NCBI RefSeq assembly: GCF_024385505.1
Contig: NZ_JANFLT010000006.1
Span: 62,001-126,000, forward strand
Direction: 5' to 3'
DNA length: 64,000 nucleotides
Source: Arthrobacter zhaoxinii
Lineage (GTDB): Bacteria > Actinomycetota > Actinomycetes > Actinomycetales > Micrococcaceae
Part shown: in pieces, positions 19,302 through 28,322 of the stretch
How the letters are laid out: each line of letters opens with the position of its first letter
Numbering within the stretch: the stretch's first letter is position 1
Notes under the pieces: generated by a model
Seen by the model: the letters and a program-made list of their open reading frames with translations, nothing else
What the model was told of the DNA's origin: nothing
Databases searched by the model: none
Position numbers and translations under genes: made by a program

Positions 19302-20593
19302 GCGACCCCGCCGCACCCGTCATCCTTCCCGCCCAGCCCAACGCATCCTGGGTCCAGGCCCGGCACGCTGCCTATGCAGCCGCCCGCCCGCTGCCCTACG
19401 AAACCGTGCCGCTTGACGAGGCCCTCGGCCGGATCCTGGCCCTCGACACCGCGGCCCTGCAGCCCGTTCCGCATTACGCCTCGGCAGCTATGGACGGGTG
19501 GGCAATCGCCGGACCGCCGCCATGGACGGTGATAACCCCCGAGGAACCCCAGGTGGAGCGCTGGCAGGTCCATCGTGAATCCGGGCGCCGTGCCCTGCAG
19601 CCGGGCGAGGCCGTGGAAATCCTCACCGGCGGCTTGATCCCCGAAGGCGCGGACGCCGTCCTGCGCTCGGAAAGCGGTACGGTCTCCGCCGCCACGCCGC
19701 CGCAGCTAACCCTCGGCGACCGTGCACGGGAGTCGGAACCGCGGCCCGGCGAGCATATCCGGCCGGCCGGCGAAGAGGCATCGGCGGGGGAGACCGCCAT
19801 TCCCGCGGGAAAGCTGCTTAACCCCGCCCACATTGCCCTGGCCGCCGTGTGCGGGCATGACACCCTTCCGGTGCTGCGCTCCCCGCGTGTCTCGCTGCTG
19901 CTGACCGGTGACGAGGTCATCGAAGCCGGCCTGCCCGAGCCCGGGCAGGTCCGCGACACCTTCGGTCCCCAGCTGCCCCAGCTGATCACGATGCTCGGCG
20001 GGCGGATCGACGTCGTGCGGCGCCTGCCGGACCGGCTGGAGGAAGTGGTGGCAGCGCTGAGCAGCGAAGCGACCGACGAACACTCCATTGCCATGTCTTC
20101 CGGTGACGTCCTCGTTACGACCGGAGGCACCGGGCGTTCCGACGCCGACCACCTGCGCCGTGCCCTGGAGGACGTCGACGCGGAACTTCTCATCGACGGC
20201 ATTGCCATGCGTCCGGGCCATCCCACGATGCTCGCCCGCCTGCAGGACGGCCGCCTGCTGGTGGCGCTGCCCGGCAATCCGCTTGCTGCCATGATGGCGG
20301 TCTTCACCATCATCCAGCCGCTGCTGGACGGACTCCGGGGTGCCCCGATTTCCCGTGAACGCCACGTTCTGGCCGGTGTGGACCTGGAACCGCTGCCCGG
20401 AAGGACCCGCCTGGTCCCGTGCAGCATCCAGGAGGACCGCGCCATGCCTTCTCCGTATTTCCGGTCCGGGATGCTCCGCGGACTGGCCGAAGCGGACGCC
20501 GTGATGGTGGTGCCGCCGGAGGGCTGCATCAGGGACCAGGCCGTGATGGCCCTGCCCCTGCCGTGGCAGGTTAACCGCGCGCCCGCCGGGTAA
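19298..20593 (+). CDS. moeA: Molybdopterin molybdenumtransferase MoeA
   Basis: 431 residues, starting at GTG 19298 inside the DUF6457 stop region. Domains: MoeA N-terminal (AAMDGWAI near residue 64-71, the conserved MDG), the MoCF/MogA-like domain (TTGGTGRSDADHLRRAL, PGHPTMLARL, LPGNPLAAM) and a small C-terminal domain IV. It inserts molybdate into adenylylated molybdopterin. The middle contains an extra acidic insertion before GEHIRPAGEE. It is cotranscribed with mobA/DUF6457. Confidence 0.93.
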   Translation: MSDPAAPVILPAQPNASWVQARHAAYAAARPLPYETVPLDEALGRILALDTAALQPVPHYASAAMDGWAIAGPPPWTVITPEEPQVERWQVHRESGRRALQPGEAVEILTGGLIPEGADAVLRSESGTVSAATPPQLTLGDRARESEPRPGEHIRPAGEEASAGETAIPAGKLLNPAHIALAAVCGHDTLPVLRSPRVSLLLTGDEVIEAGLPEPGQVRDTFGPQLPQLITMLGGRIDVVRRLPDRLEEVVAALSSEATDEHSIAMSSGDVLVTTGGTGRSDADHLRRALEDVDAELLIDGIAMRPGHPTMLARLQDGRLLVALPGNPLAAMMAVFTIIQPLLDGLRGAPISRERHVLAGVDLEPLPGRTRLVPCSIQEDRAMPSPYFRSGMLRGLAEADAVMVVPPEGCIRDQAVMALPLPWQVNRAPAG

Positions 20594-20635
20594 CCCCGGA
20601 ACCACGGGACCCCGGTAACTCCGAATAACGCACTA

Positions 20636-20659
20636 CCCGGGCGGCGCCAGTCGCCCGGG
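20636..20659 (+). other. Hairpin between moeA and fdhD
   Basis: A perfect 8-bp stem CCCGGGCG/CGCCCGGG with an 8-nt loop, 43 nt past moeA and 35 nt before fdhD. With no T-run it may attenuate or protect the transcript rather than terminate it. Confidence 0.4.
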
Positions 20660-20693
20660 AATCGAACCAAAGCACCAAAGACAGGGAGACAGC

Positions 20694-21539
20694 ATGGGAC
20701 GGGTTACCCAACGAGGACGGGTTACACGGTTCCGACTGGACGGCAACGTCAGCCGGCGGGACGACGTATTGGCGGGGGAGGAACCGCTGGAAATCCGGAT
20801 CGGCGGCAAGTCCTTCACGGTCACCATGCGCACGCCGGGCGACGACTTTGACCTGGTCGCAGGGTTCCTGGTCTCGGAAGGGGTGATCTGGGATCCGGCA
20901 CAGCTGGTCAGCCTGCGGTACTGCTCGGGAGTGGATGAGGAAGGCAATCAGACCTTCAACGTGGTGGACGTCCAGCTCCGGCCGGGCACCCCGCTTCCGG
21001 ACACCGGGATGGAACGGCACGTCTACACCTCCAGCTCCTGCGGCATCTGCGGCACGGCGTCCATCGAGGCTGTCCGGAAGTCATCGCACTTCGACCCCTC
21101 CGAGGACGAGGTCCGGCTGCCATTGGACATGCTGGCCGCCCTGCCGGACCGGCTGCGCGAAGGGCAGAAAGTGTTCGACAAGACCGGAGGCGTCCACGCT
21201 GCCGGACTGTTCAACGCCGACGGCGAGCTGTTGTGCCTGCGCGAAGACGTGGGCCGGCACAACGCCGTGGACAAGGTGGTGGGATGGGCTCTGCGCGCCG
21301 GGATGCTTCCGCTGCGCGGCATGGTGCTGCAGGTCTCCGGACGTGCGTCCTTCGAGCTGGTCCAGAAGGCCCAGCTGGCGGGAATCCCGGTGCTCGCGGC
21401 CGTCAGTGCACCGTCGGCCCTTTCCGTGGATCTCGCCAAGGACGGCGGACTGACGCTGATCGGTTTCAGCCGCGGTACGTCCCTGAACTGCTATTCCGCG
21501 CCGGAACGGATTCTGGCCGCAGCCCCCGCTCCGGTGTAG
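20694..21539 (+). CDS. fdhD: Formate dehydrogenase accessory sulfurtransferase FdhD
   Basis: 281 residues. FdhD transfers sulfur from IscS to molybdenum cofactor for formate dehydrogenase. The essential Cys pair is seen in SSSCGICG (Cys116 and Cys119). GGVHAAGLF, EDVGRHNAVDK and SGRASFELVQKA are family signatures. ATG 20694 follows an AGGGAGACAGC ribosome site. No formate dehydrogenase gene is in the window, so the client enzyme must be elsewhere. Convergent with the histidine kinase at 21638. Confidence 0.94.
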   Translation: MGRVTQRGRVTRFRLDGNVSRRDDVLAGEEPLEIRIGGKSFTVTMRTPGDDFDLVAGFLVSEGVIWDPAQLVSLRYCSGVDEEGNQTFNVVDVQLRPGTPLPDTGMERHVYTSSSCGICGTASIEAVRKSSHFDPSEDEVRLPLDMLAALPDRLREGQKVFDKTGGVHAAGLFNADGELLCLREDVGRHNAVDKVVGWALRAGMLPLRGMVLQVSGRASFELVQKAQLAGIPVLAAVSAPSALSVDLAKDGGLTLIGFSRGTSLNCYSAPERILAAAPAPV

Positions 21540-21637
21540 GCAGCGGAGGCAGGCCCGCCGCTCCGGACCGGCACGGACCGGGCGGGGTCCGGGGCCGGGC
21601 CGGCCCCGGTCCCGGTCCCGTTGCTCCGGATCCGCCC

Positions 21638-23353
21638 CTAGCGGGCGGCCGGAAGCTGGACCGTGGCTGTGGTGCCCTGGCCCACTTTCGAGACGATGCC
21701 CAGTTCGCCGCCGTGCTGGAGCACAATGTCCTGGACAATGGCCAGGCCCAGCCCGGTTCCCGGGATGGCAGCGGAGGTGGCGTTGGAGGCACGGAAGAAG
21801 CGCCGGAAAAGATTGGGAAGGTCCGCTTCCGGAATGCCGATGCCGGTGTCGCGGATCTGCACGCGCACCCCGGGCCCGGCACCGTCCGGCTGCACCAGCG
21901 CGGCACTGATTTCCACTGATCCGCCGGCAGGGGTGAACTTCACCGCGTTTGAGCAGAGATTGGTGAACACCTGCTCCAACTGGGCACGGTCTCCGTCCAC
22001 CAGCAGCGCATCGGAGCCGAGCTCCAGCCGGAGGTCCAGGTTGTTGGTGACGCCGGCGGGTGCCAGCGAGGCGGCAACGGCCCGGAGGAGTTCCTCCAGA
22101 TCCACTTCTTCCACCTCGAGGCTGCTCTCGTCCGCGTCCTGCCGGGAAATGGTCAGCAGGTCGCTGATCAGCTGGTTGAGCCGGACAGCGTTGCGCCCCA
22201 CAATCTTCAGCATCTGGGCGACGTCCTCCGGGATGTCCCCGCCGGAACCGTCCAGGATGAGGTCCAGATACCCGGTAATCGAGGTCAGCGGCGTCCGCAG
22301 CTCATGGTTGACCGTGGCCACGAAGTCGGTCTTGGCCTGGTCCAGCTCGCGCTGGCGTTTGAGCACCATCCGCTGGGCCGTGATGAGGTTGCCCTGCACG
22401 AGGCCGTGCGCCAGGTTTCCGCTGACATGCTGGATCAGCGACATCTCCGTGCTGGTCCAGTCCCGCGGAGAACCCTCTCCGGCAAGCCAGAGCAGGCCGA
22501 AGGCCTGGTCCCCGTGGCCCAGCGGCACAATCACCGAGGTCCGCAGCCCCGCAGCGCATGCCGCTGCGCTGATCGGCAGCGGCTCGTCGCCGGGCTGGCC
22601 ATGGTCTTCCACCGCCAGCGCCCGGCCCCGCTCCCACAGAGTCTCAGCCAGCTCCCCGGCGGTATGGGCGCCCAGCTCAGGCATGCCTCCCGAGGCGGTT
22701 CCCTCCCGGCTCCAGGCCAGCGTCAGCACCGGGACGCGCTCGTCCGGGAACGTCACCAGTTGTACATGGTCCGCTTCGAAGGTGGCTCCCAGCCCGTGAA
22801 CCACCACCTCGGCCATCTGCTGGGGATCGTTCGTGGCCCGGACCGCGTCCGAAATGCGGCGCGTCTCCTCCCGCAGCCGGGCCGCGGCCATCCGCCGTCC
22901 GCGGCGGGCGGAGGCAGTGGCCAGGATGAGGTTGACCCGGCGGGCCAGGTCCTCCGGATCCACCGGGCTCGCCACGAAGTCGGCAATGCCCAGTTCCACC
23001 ATGAAGTCCATGTCCACGCCGGCCTCGCCTGCCACCAGGATGACCGGCAGCTTGGTGATGGCGGGTTCGTGCCGCAGCCGCTTGAGCATGTCCATGCCGG
23101 CAACCTGCCGGATGGTGGAATCCACCACCGCCAACACCGGCGAAGCGGTCCGCGCAGCCTCCATGGCTTCGTCTACGTCTTGCACCGGAACCGCGTCCAG
23201 TCCCGCGTCGGAGAGGATGCCGGCCACAACGGAGAAGACAGCGGGCTCCTCCACGGCAACCAGGGCCTTGGGGCGGGGGCCTGTGCCGGGTTTGTCGCCC
23301 TCCGTAGAGGTGTCTGCCGTCGGAAAGGCAGAAGTTTTTAGTGCCGGGGACAT
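21638..23353 (-). CDS. Hybrid-type histidine kinase with degenerate receiver, GAF and kinase core
   Basis: 571 residues. Order: receiver-like domain (about 28-145), GAF (about 175-320), HisKA with NHELRTP (His350), HATPase_c (NLCSNAVKFTP, DTGIGIP, GTGLGLAIV). No transmembrane helix, so it is cytoplasmic. The receiver keeps the acceptor-like Asp78 (VVDST) but has Ser129 where the conserved Lys should be (VASP), Ala108 at the Thr/Ser site and only one acidic residue in the first acidic patch (VAVEEP). It is therefore probably not a normal phosphorylated receiver. No response regulator lies next to it. Convergent with fdhD; divergent from the ABC exporter. Confidence 0.9.
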   Translation of the reverse strand: MSPALKTSAFPTADTSTEGDKPGTGPRPKALVAVEEPAVFSVVAGILSDAGLDAVPVQDVDEAMEAARTASPVLAVVDSTIRQVAGMDMLKRLRHEPAITKLPVILVAGEAGVDMDFMVELGIADFVASPVDPEDLARRVNLILATASARRGRRMAAARLREETRRISDAVRATNDPQQMAEVVVHGLGATFEADHVQLVTFPDERVPVLTLAWSREGTASGGMPELGAHTAGELAETLWERGRALAVEDHGQPGDEPLPISAAACAAGLRTSVIVPLGHGDQAFGLLWLAGEGSPRDWTSTEMSLIQHVSGNLAHGLVQGNLITAQRMVLKRQRELDQAKTDFVATVNHELRTPLTSITGYLDLILDGSGGDIPEDVAQMLKIVGRNAVRLNQLISDLLTISRQDADESSLEVEEVDLEELLRAVAASLAPAGVTNNLDLRLELGSDALLVDGDRAQLEQVFTNLCSNAVKFTPAGGSVEISAALVQPDGAGPGVRVQIRDTGIGIPEADLPNLFRRFFRASNATSAAIPGTGLGLAIVQDIVLQHGGELGIVSKVGQGTTATVQLPAAR

Positions 23354-23546
23354 AACGACCTTTCGTCAGTGCCCGGTTCAGCTCTAGGGGCAGCGTTAGG
23401 AAGTGTAACAGCACCCCGGAGGCCCCGAGGTGATACGACTCACCCTCGCCGGATGCCGCGGACCCTGATTTCAGCCCCTGGCGATCGGCCGGGAACAGCC
23501 CCCGGACGGGCTTAAGCTGGAACGTGCAGATATCGGAGGAACAAAC

Positions 23547-25427
23547 ATGAGCATGGAAGGCGCAGCGTGGGGTTCGCTGATGCAGATCTCCCGCGCCAAG
23601 GGCGGCGACGGCAAGATCTCGCGGGACACGCTGAAACGGATTGTACGCTTCGCTGCTCCCTATCGGACCCGGCTCCTTGGCTTCGTGCTGTTGTCGGTGG
23701 TGGGCGCGTTCCTGGCCGTGGCCACACCGGTCCTGGCCGGCGAGGTGGTCAACTCGATCGTGGCCGGAACAGCCCCCGCAGTGGTGATCCGGCTCGCCCT
23801 GCTGATTGCCGCCGTCGCCGTCGCTGATGCGGCCGTTTCCCTCGCCACGCGCTGGTTTTCCTCGCGCATCGGCGAAAGCGTCATCCTGGACCTGCGCACG
23901 GCCGTGTTCGACCACGTCCAGAAGATGCCCATCGCCTTCTTCACGCGTACCCGGACGGGCGCCCTGGTCAGCCGGCTCAACAATGACGTAATCGGTGCCC
24001 AGCAGGCTTTCAGCGGGACCCTTTCCGGCGTGGTGAGCAACGTCGTCGCCCTGATTCTGACCCTGATCGTGATGCTCGGAACCTCGTGGCAGGTGACCGT
24101 GCTGGCCATGCTGCTGCTGCCGGTGTTCCTGCTGCCGGCCCGGCGGATGGGCGGCCGGCTTGCCGCACTCCGGCGGGAGGCCGCCAACCACAACGCGTCC
24201 ATGGGCACGCAGATGACCGAGCGGTTCTCCGCACCCGGCGCCACCCTGGTCAAGCTGTTCGGCCGGCCCGACGCCGAATCGCGGGAGTTCGCGCTGCGTG
24301 CCTCCCGGGTGCGGGACATCGGCGTGAAGATGGCCATGATGCAGGCCGTCTTCGTGACGGCCCTGACCCTGGTGTCCGCGCTGGCGCTGGCCCTGGTCTA
24401 CGGGCTGGGCGGTTATCTGGCGCTTCAGGGCAGCCTGAACACGGGCGACGTCGTGACCCTGGCGCTGCTGCTCACCCGCCTGTATGCGCCGCTGACCTCC
24501 CTGGCCAACGCACGCGTGGAGATCATGAGTGCCGTGGTGAGTTTCGAGCGCGTCTTCGAGATCCTGGACCTGCGCCCGCTGATCCGTGAAAAGGAATCTC
24601 CGGCACCGGTGCCGGCGGGACCGCTGAGCGTAGAGTTCGACGACGTCCGGTTCGCGTACCCCACCGCGGACAAGGTGTCCCTCGCGTCCCTGGAGGAGGT
24701 GGCCGTCCTAGACAACCGCGGCGGCGAGGACGTCCTCCACGGAGTGTCCTTCCGGGTTGAACCCGGGCAGACCGTCGCCCTGGTCGGAACCTCGGGAGCA
24801 GGGAAGTCCACCATCGCGCAGCTGCTGGCACGCCTGTACGACGTCGATTCGGGGGCCGTGCGCTTCTCCGGCACCGATGTGCGGGACCTGAGTTTTGCCG
24901 GCATCCGGCAGGCCCTGGGCATGGTGACCCAGGACGGGCACCTGTTCCACGAGACCATCCGTGCCAACTTGCTGCTCGCGCGCCCGGAGGCCGGCGAGGA
25001 CGAGGTCTGGGATGCCCTCCGCCGGGCCCGGCTGGAGGATATGGTCCGGTCGCTGCCGGACGGTCTGGAAACGCTGGTGGGGGAGCGGGGCTACCGGCTG
25101 TCCGGAGGCGAACGCCAGCGCATGACCATTGCCCGGCTGCTGCTGGCCCAGCCGCGGATCGTGATCCTGGACGAAGCCACCGCCGCACTGGATTCCACCT
25201 CCGAGGCAGCGGTCCAGGCGGCCCTGGGCGAGGCCTTGGAAGGACGGACCGCCGTCGTGATTGCGCACCGGCTCTCCACCATCCGCAACGCGGACCGCAT
25301 CCTGGTGATCGAGGGCGGGCGGATTGCCGAACAGGGAACGCACACGCAGCTGCTTGCACGGGGCGGGCGTTACGCAGAGCTGTACAACACCCAGTTCGCG
25401 CCCGAGCCGGCGGACGCAGTGGAATAA
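23547..25427 (+). CDS. ABC exporter, fused membrane and ATPase domains
   Basis: 626 residues. An N-terminal six-helix exporter membrane domain (about 30-330) is followed by the ATPase: Walker A GTSGAGKST (near residue 413), Q-loop TQDGHLFH, signature LSGGERQRM, Walker B RIVILDEATAALDS and H-loop AHRLST. A half-transporter that should work as a dimer and export lipids, peptides or drugs. ATG 23547 follows CGGAGGA. Divergent from the histidine kinase. The substrate is unknown. Confidence 0.92.
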   Translation: MSMEGAAWGSLMQISRAKGGDGKISRDTLKRIVRFAAPYRTRLLGFVLLSVVGAFLAVATPVLAGEVVNSIVAGTAPAVVIRLALLIAAVAVADAAVSLATRWFSSRIGESVILDLRTAVFDHVQKMPIAFFTRTRTGALVSRLNNDVIGAQQAFSGTLSGVVSNVVALILTLIVMLGTSWQVTVLAMLLLPVFLLPARRMGGRLAALRREAANHNASMGTQMTERFSAPGATLVKLFGRPDAESREFALRASRVRDIGVKMAMMQAVFVTALTLVSALALALVYGLGGYLALQGSLNTGDVVTLALLLTRLYAPLTSLANARVEIMSAVVSFERVFEILDLRPLIREKESPAPVPAGPLSVEFDDVRFAYPTADKVSLASLEEVAVLDNRGGEDVLHGVSFRVEPGQTVALVGTSGAGKSTIAQLLARLYDVDSGAVRFSGTDVRDLSFAGIRQALGMVTQDGHLFHETIRANLLLARPEAGEDEVWDALRRARLEDMVRSLPDGLETLVGERGYRLSGGERQRMTIARLLLAQPRIVILDEATAALDSTSEAAVQAALGEALEGRTAVVIAHRLSTIRNADRILVIEGGRIAEQGTHTQLLARGGRYAELYNTQFAPEPADAVE

Positions 25428-25468
25428 CAGCTTCTTCACTGAACCGGGGGTCCGGTTAAAGAAAAAAG

Positions 25469-25542
25469 TGCCCCCGGCCGGAATCGAACCGACGACCTGC
25501 CCTTTAGGAGAGGGCCGCTCTATCCTACTGAGCTACGAGGGC
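25469..25542 (-). tRNA. tRNA-Arg (anticodon CCT)
   Basis: A 74-nt cloverleaf read on the minus strand. Acceptor GCCCTCG pairs with CGGGGGC; D-arm AGCTCAGTAGGATAGAGC; anticodon stem GCCCT/AGGGC with loop CTCCTAA, giving CCT (reads AGG); T-arm GTCGG-TTCGATT-CCGGC; discriminator A. CCA is not encoded. A TTTTTT run follows directly and may end transcription. Confidence 0.96.
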
Positions 25543-25574
25543 GGACCGCCGGGTTACCGGCGGGCGGTACCAGC

Positions 25575-26108
25575 TTACCCGTTTCTCCCGGTGCGCGGGT
25601 GCAGCCCCTCCGGTGCGGCGCCGTCTGCGGGCACCGCGGTGCCGCCGGCCTGCTGGGCCGAAATGTGCCGGTCATAGCTCTCGCGGATGGACTGCATAAA
25701 GCCCAGGATGGTGCGCAGCTCCGTTTCCGAATACCGGGACATGACCTCGTCGGTGAGGGCGCCCAACGGGCCGAAGTAGGCGCCGGCCAGCTGCATGGCC
25801 AGCGGTTCGAAGTGCAGGGTGACCTTCCGCCGGTCCGCATGGCTGCGGTTGCGGTGGATATGGCCGATGCGTTCCAGCCGGTCGATGACGGCGGTGGTGG
25901 CCCCCGAGGAGGTGCCCAGCCGGGCGCTGAGCTGACCGGCGGTGAGGGCCTCATGCCGCATCTCGGCCTCCATGATGAGCACCAGGGCGCGCATGTCCGT
26001 GGCGTTGAGGCCGTTTGAATGCGCAAAAGCGTCCGCGACACGCTGCCCGTCCAGGCTCATGCCGCGCAGTGCGTCGACGATATCCCGTCGTAGCTCTTTG
26101 TCCTCCAC
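25575..26108 (-). CDS. MarR-family transcriptional regulator
   Basis: 177 residues, winged helix. The helix-turn-helix is LTAGQLSARLGTSSGATTAVIDRLE (about 57-81), followed by the wing with the basic SHADRRKVTLH motif characteristic of MarR. The C-terminal tail (about 145-177) is Gly/Pro/Ala-rich and likely disordered. Divergent from the MMPL exporter, with a shared 84-bp control region that contains three copies of GAGATACT half-sites, so it probably represses itself and the exporter. Confidence 0.9.
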   Translation of the reverse strand: MEDKELRRDIVDALRGMSLDGQRVADAFAHSNGLNATDMRALVLIMEAEMRHEALTAGQLSARLGTSSGATTAVIDRLERIGHIHRNRSHADRRKVTLHFEPLAMQLAGAYFGPLGALTDEVMSRYSETELRTILGFMQSIRESYDRHISAQQAGGTAVPADGAAPEGLHPRTGRNG

Positions 26109-26128
26109 AGCCCAATAGTAACTGGGAA

Positions 26129-26171
26129 TTGAAGTATCTCTATATCTGAGATACTTTCGAGCAGAGATACT
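26129..26171. promoter_or_regulatory. MarR operator and MMPL promoter
   Basis: AGTATCTC (26133-26140) - 7 nt - GAGATACT (26148-26155) is a perfect inverted repeat, and a third half-site GAGATACT lies at 26164-26171, 16 bp further on. A promoter TTGAAG (26129-26134) - N17 - TACTTT (26152-26157) for the exporter is buried in it, so binding would block RNA polymerase. On the minus strand TATAGA within the same repeat can serve as a -10 for marR. Confidence 0.8.
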
Positions 26172-26192
26172 TTAGACGGCTGGGAGAAGCAC

Positions 26193-28322
26193 ATGTACGC
26201 AGGGATAGTGAAGAACGCCAAGACGGCGTGGATCACGCTGCTGATCGGGGTGGCCGTCATCATCGGCCTGTTCGCCCTGCCCGCACAGGAAAACGACACC
26301 ACCGGCGTGGGCGGGCTGAATGACAAGTACCAGTCAGCCCAGGTTGCCGAACTGCTCGAGGAGTTCCCGGACGCGCAGGAATCCTCCGCGATTGTGGTGG
26401 TCTCCCGCGAAGACGGCGAACCGCTGACTGACGCGGACACCGCCGGCATCGCCGGGATCAACGCGGCGGCTGCGGAGGCCGGCGCCTCAGGCCCGCCGCC
26501 GCAGGTTCCGCCGGTGGTTTCGGACAACAGGCTCGTGGCGATTGTTCCGCTGACACTGCAGGCCGCCGCCGACGACGGCGACGCCGTGTCCGCGGAGGTC
26601 GAAAAGCTGCGGGACGCCGTGTCCGAGGCAGCGCCGGAGGGCGTCCGGGCGGAACTGACCGGCGGGGCCGCCTTCAGTGCCGACCTGGCCGGGGTGTTCT
26701 CCGGAGCCAACTTTGTGCTGCTGACCGTTACTGCCGGCGTCGTTGCCGTGCTGCTGCTGATCACCTACCGTTCGCCGTGGCTCTGGATCGTGCCCCTGGC
26801 CATTGTCGGCGCTATTGAACAGCTGGCCGCCAAGGTGGTGGACCTGCTGGCTCCGGTCACCGGAATCACCGTGGATCCCTCCGCCGTCGGCATTACCAGC
26901 GTCCTGGTCTTCGGCGCGGCCACCAACTATGCACTGCTGCTGATTGCCCGCTACCGGGAGGAACTGCGCGTCCACGACTCGGTGTACGAGGCGATGCGCA
27001 AGGCCCTGACCCGGACCCGGGAGGCCATCATTGCCAGCGGCGGCACCGTGATCCTGGCACTGCTCACGCTGTTGTTCACCGACACCCAGAGCTACCGCGG
27101 CCTCGGTTTCTCCGCCGCCATCGGCATTGTGCTGGCCATCTTCAGCGCCCTGTTCCTGCTGCCGGTTGCCCTGGTGCTGCTGGGCCGCAGGCTCTTCTGG
27201 CCGTTCGTGCCCAAGGTGGGGGATCCGGCCAAGGAAGGCAAGTTCTGGGGCCGCCTGGGTGAAGCCACCGCACGCCGCCCCAAGACCATCGCCGGCACCG
27301 CCGTCGTGGTCCTGCTGGCCCTGGGCAGCGCGCTGTTCACCCTGCAGATCGGGCTGAGCGAAAACGAACAGTTCCGCGAGAAGCCGCAGGCGGTCACCGC
27401 GGCCGAGACCCTGTCCGAAGGCTTCCCCGCCGGCTCCTCCTCGCCCGTCACCGTCCTGGTGGATACGGACACCGCGGGTGACGCCGTCGCCCAGCTGTCC
27501 GGCATCGAAGGCGTCACTGCCGCCACCCCCGGAACCGAGCATGACGGCCGCACCCGGGTGGAACTGATCACCGGCTACGAGGCCGGCACCGACGAAGCCA
27601 ACACCTTCATCACCGACCTGCGCGCGGACCTCGCCGATGAGGATTATGAGGCTCTGGTAGGCGGGGAAGCCGCAGAGCGGGTGGACCAGCTGTCCGCGAA
27701 CCAGCACGACACGGTCCTGGTGGTGACCTCGGTGATCGTCCTGGTGTTCCTGGTCCTGATGATCCTGCTGCGCTCCCTGGTGGCGCCGGTGCTGCTGGTT
27801 GCCTCGGTGCTGCTGACCTTCCTGGCCGCCACCGGGCTGAGCTGGCTGGTGTTCGAGAATGTCTTGGACTTCCCGGCCATGGATGTGCAGACGCTGCTCT
27901 ACTCCTTCCTGTTCCTGGTGGCCCTGGGTGTGGACTACAACATCTTCCTGACCACCCGGGCACGGGAAAACGCGGTGTCCATGGGTACGAAGCAGGGCAT
28001 GCTGGCAGCACTGCGCTCCACCGGCGGCGTGATCACCAGCGCCGGGATCCTGCTGGCGGCTGTGTTCGCGGTGCTCGGCGTGCTGCCGCTGGTGACCCTG
28101 ACCCAGGTGGGCATCATCGTGGCGATCGGCGTCCTGTTCGACACCCTCCTGGTACGGACCGTGGTGGTCCCGGCCCTAACCTTTGTCCTGGGCGACAAGT
28201 TCTGGTGGCCGTCCAACCCGGCGGGTAAAGACGGCCACCACGGACGCCACGAGGCTAAGCCCGAGCAGGATCCAGCGGGCGACGGTCAGCGCACCGGCCA
28301 GGGCGGCATCACCGCCCGTTAG
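26193..28322 (+). CDS. MMPL/RND-type membrane transporter
   Basis: 709 residues. Layout: one N-terminal helix, a periplasmic-like loop (about 30-180), a block of helices with the FGAATNYALLLIARYREEL motif (conserved Asp of many homologues is Asn here), then a second loop (about 390-500) and second helix block with LVALGVDYNIFLTTRARE. MMPL proteins export lipids or drugs with the proton gradient. The last about 45 residues are hydrophilic and lie antisense to the end of the convergent membrane gene. Probably repressed by the divergent MarR protein. Confidence 0.9.
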   Translation: MYAGIVKNAKTAWITLLIGVAVIIGLFALPAQENDTTGVGGLNDKYQSAQVAELLEEFPDAQESSAIVVVSREDGEPLTDADTAGIAGINAAAAEAGASGPPPQVPPVVSDNRLVAIVPLTLQAAADDGDAVSAEVEKLRDAVSEAAPEGVRAELTGGAAFSADLAGVFSGANFVLLTVTAGVVAVLLLITYRSPWLWIVPLAIVGAIEQLAAKVVDLLAPVTGITVDPSAVGITSVLVFGAATNYALLLIARYREELRVHDSVYEAMRKALTRTREAIIASGGTVILALLTLLFTDTQSYRGLGFSAAIGIVLAIFSALFLLPVALVLLGRRLFWPFVPKVGDPAKEGKFWGRLGEATARRPKTIAGTAVVVLLALGSALFTLQIGLSENEQFREKPQAVTAAETLSEGFPAGSSSPVTVLVDTDTAGDAVAQLSGIEGVTAATPGTEHDGRTRVELITGYEAGTDEANTFITDLRADLADEDYEALVGGEAAERVDQLSANQHDTVLVVTSVIVLVFLVLMILLRSLVAPVLLVASVLLTFLAATGLSWLVFENVLDFPAMDVQTLLYSFLFLVALGVDYNIFLTTRARENAVSMGTKQGMLAALRSTGGVITSAGILLAAVFAVLGVLPLVTLTQVGIIVAIGVLFDTLLVRTVVVPALTFVLGDKFWWPSNPAGKDGHHGRHEAKPEQDPAGDGQRTGQGGITAR

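Noticed and set aside
20652..20664. Sequence near the moeA-fdhD gap resembling a T-arm (GGTTCGATTCC on the minus strand)
   Set aside because: No matching acceptor, D or anticodon arms nearby; it is a coincidence beside the 20636-20659 hairpin.
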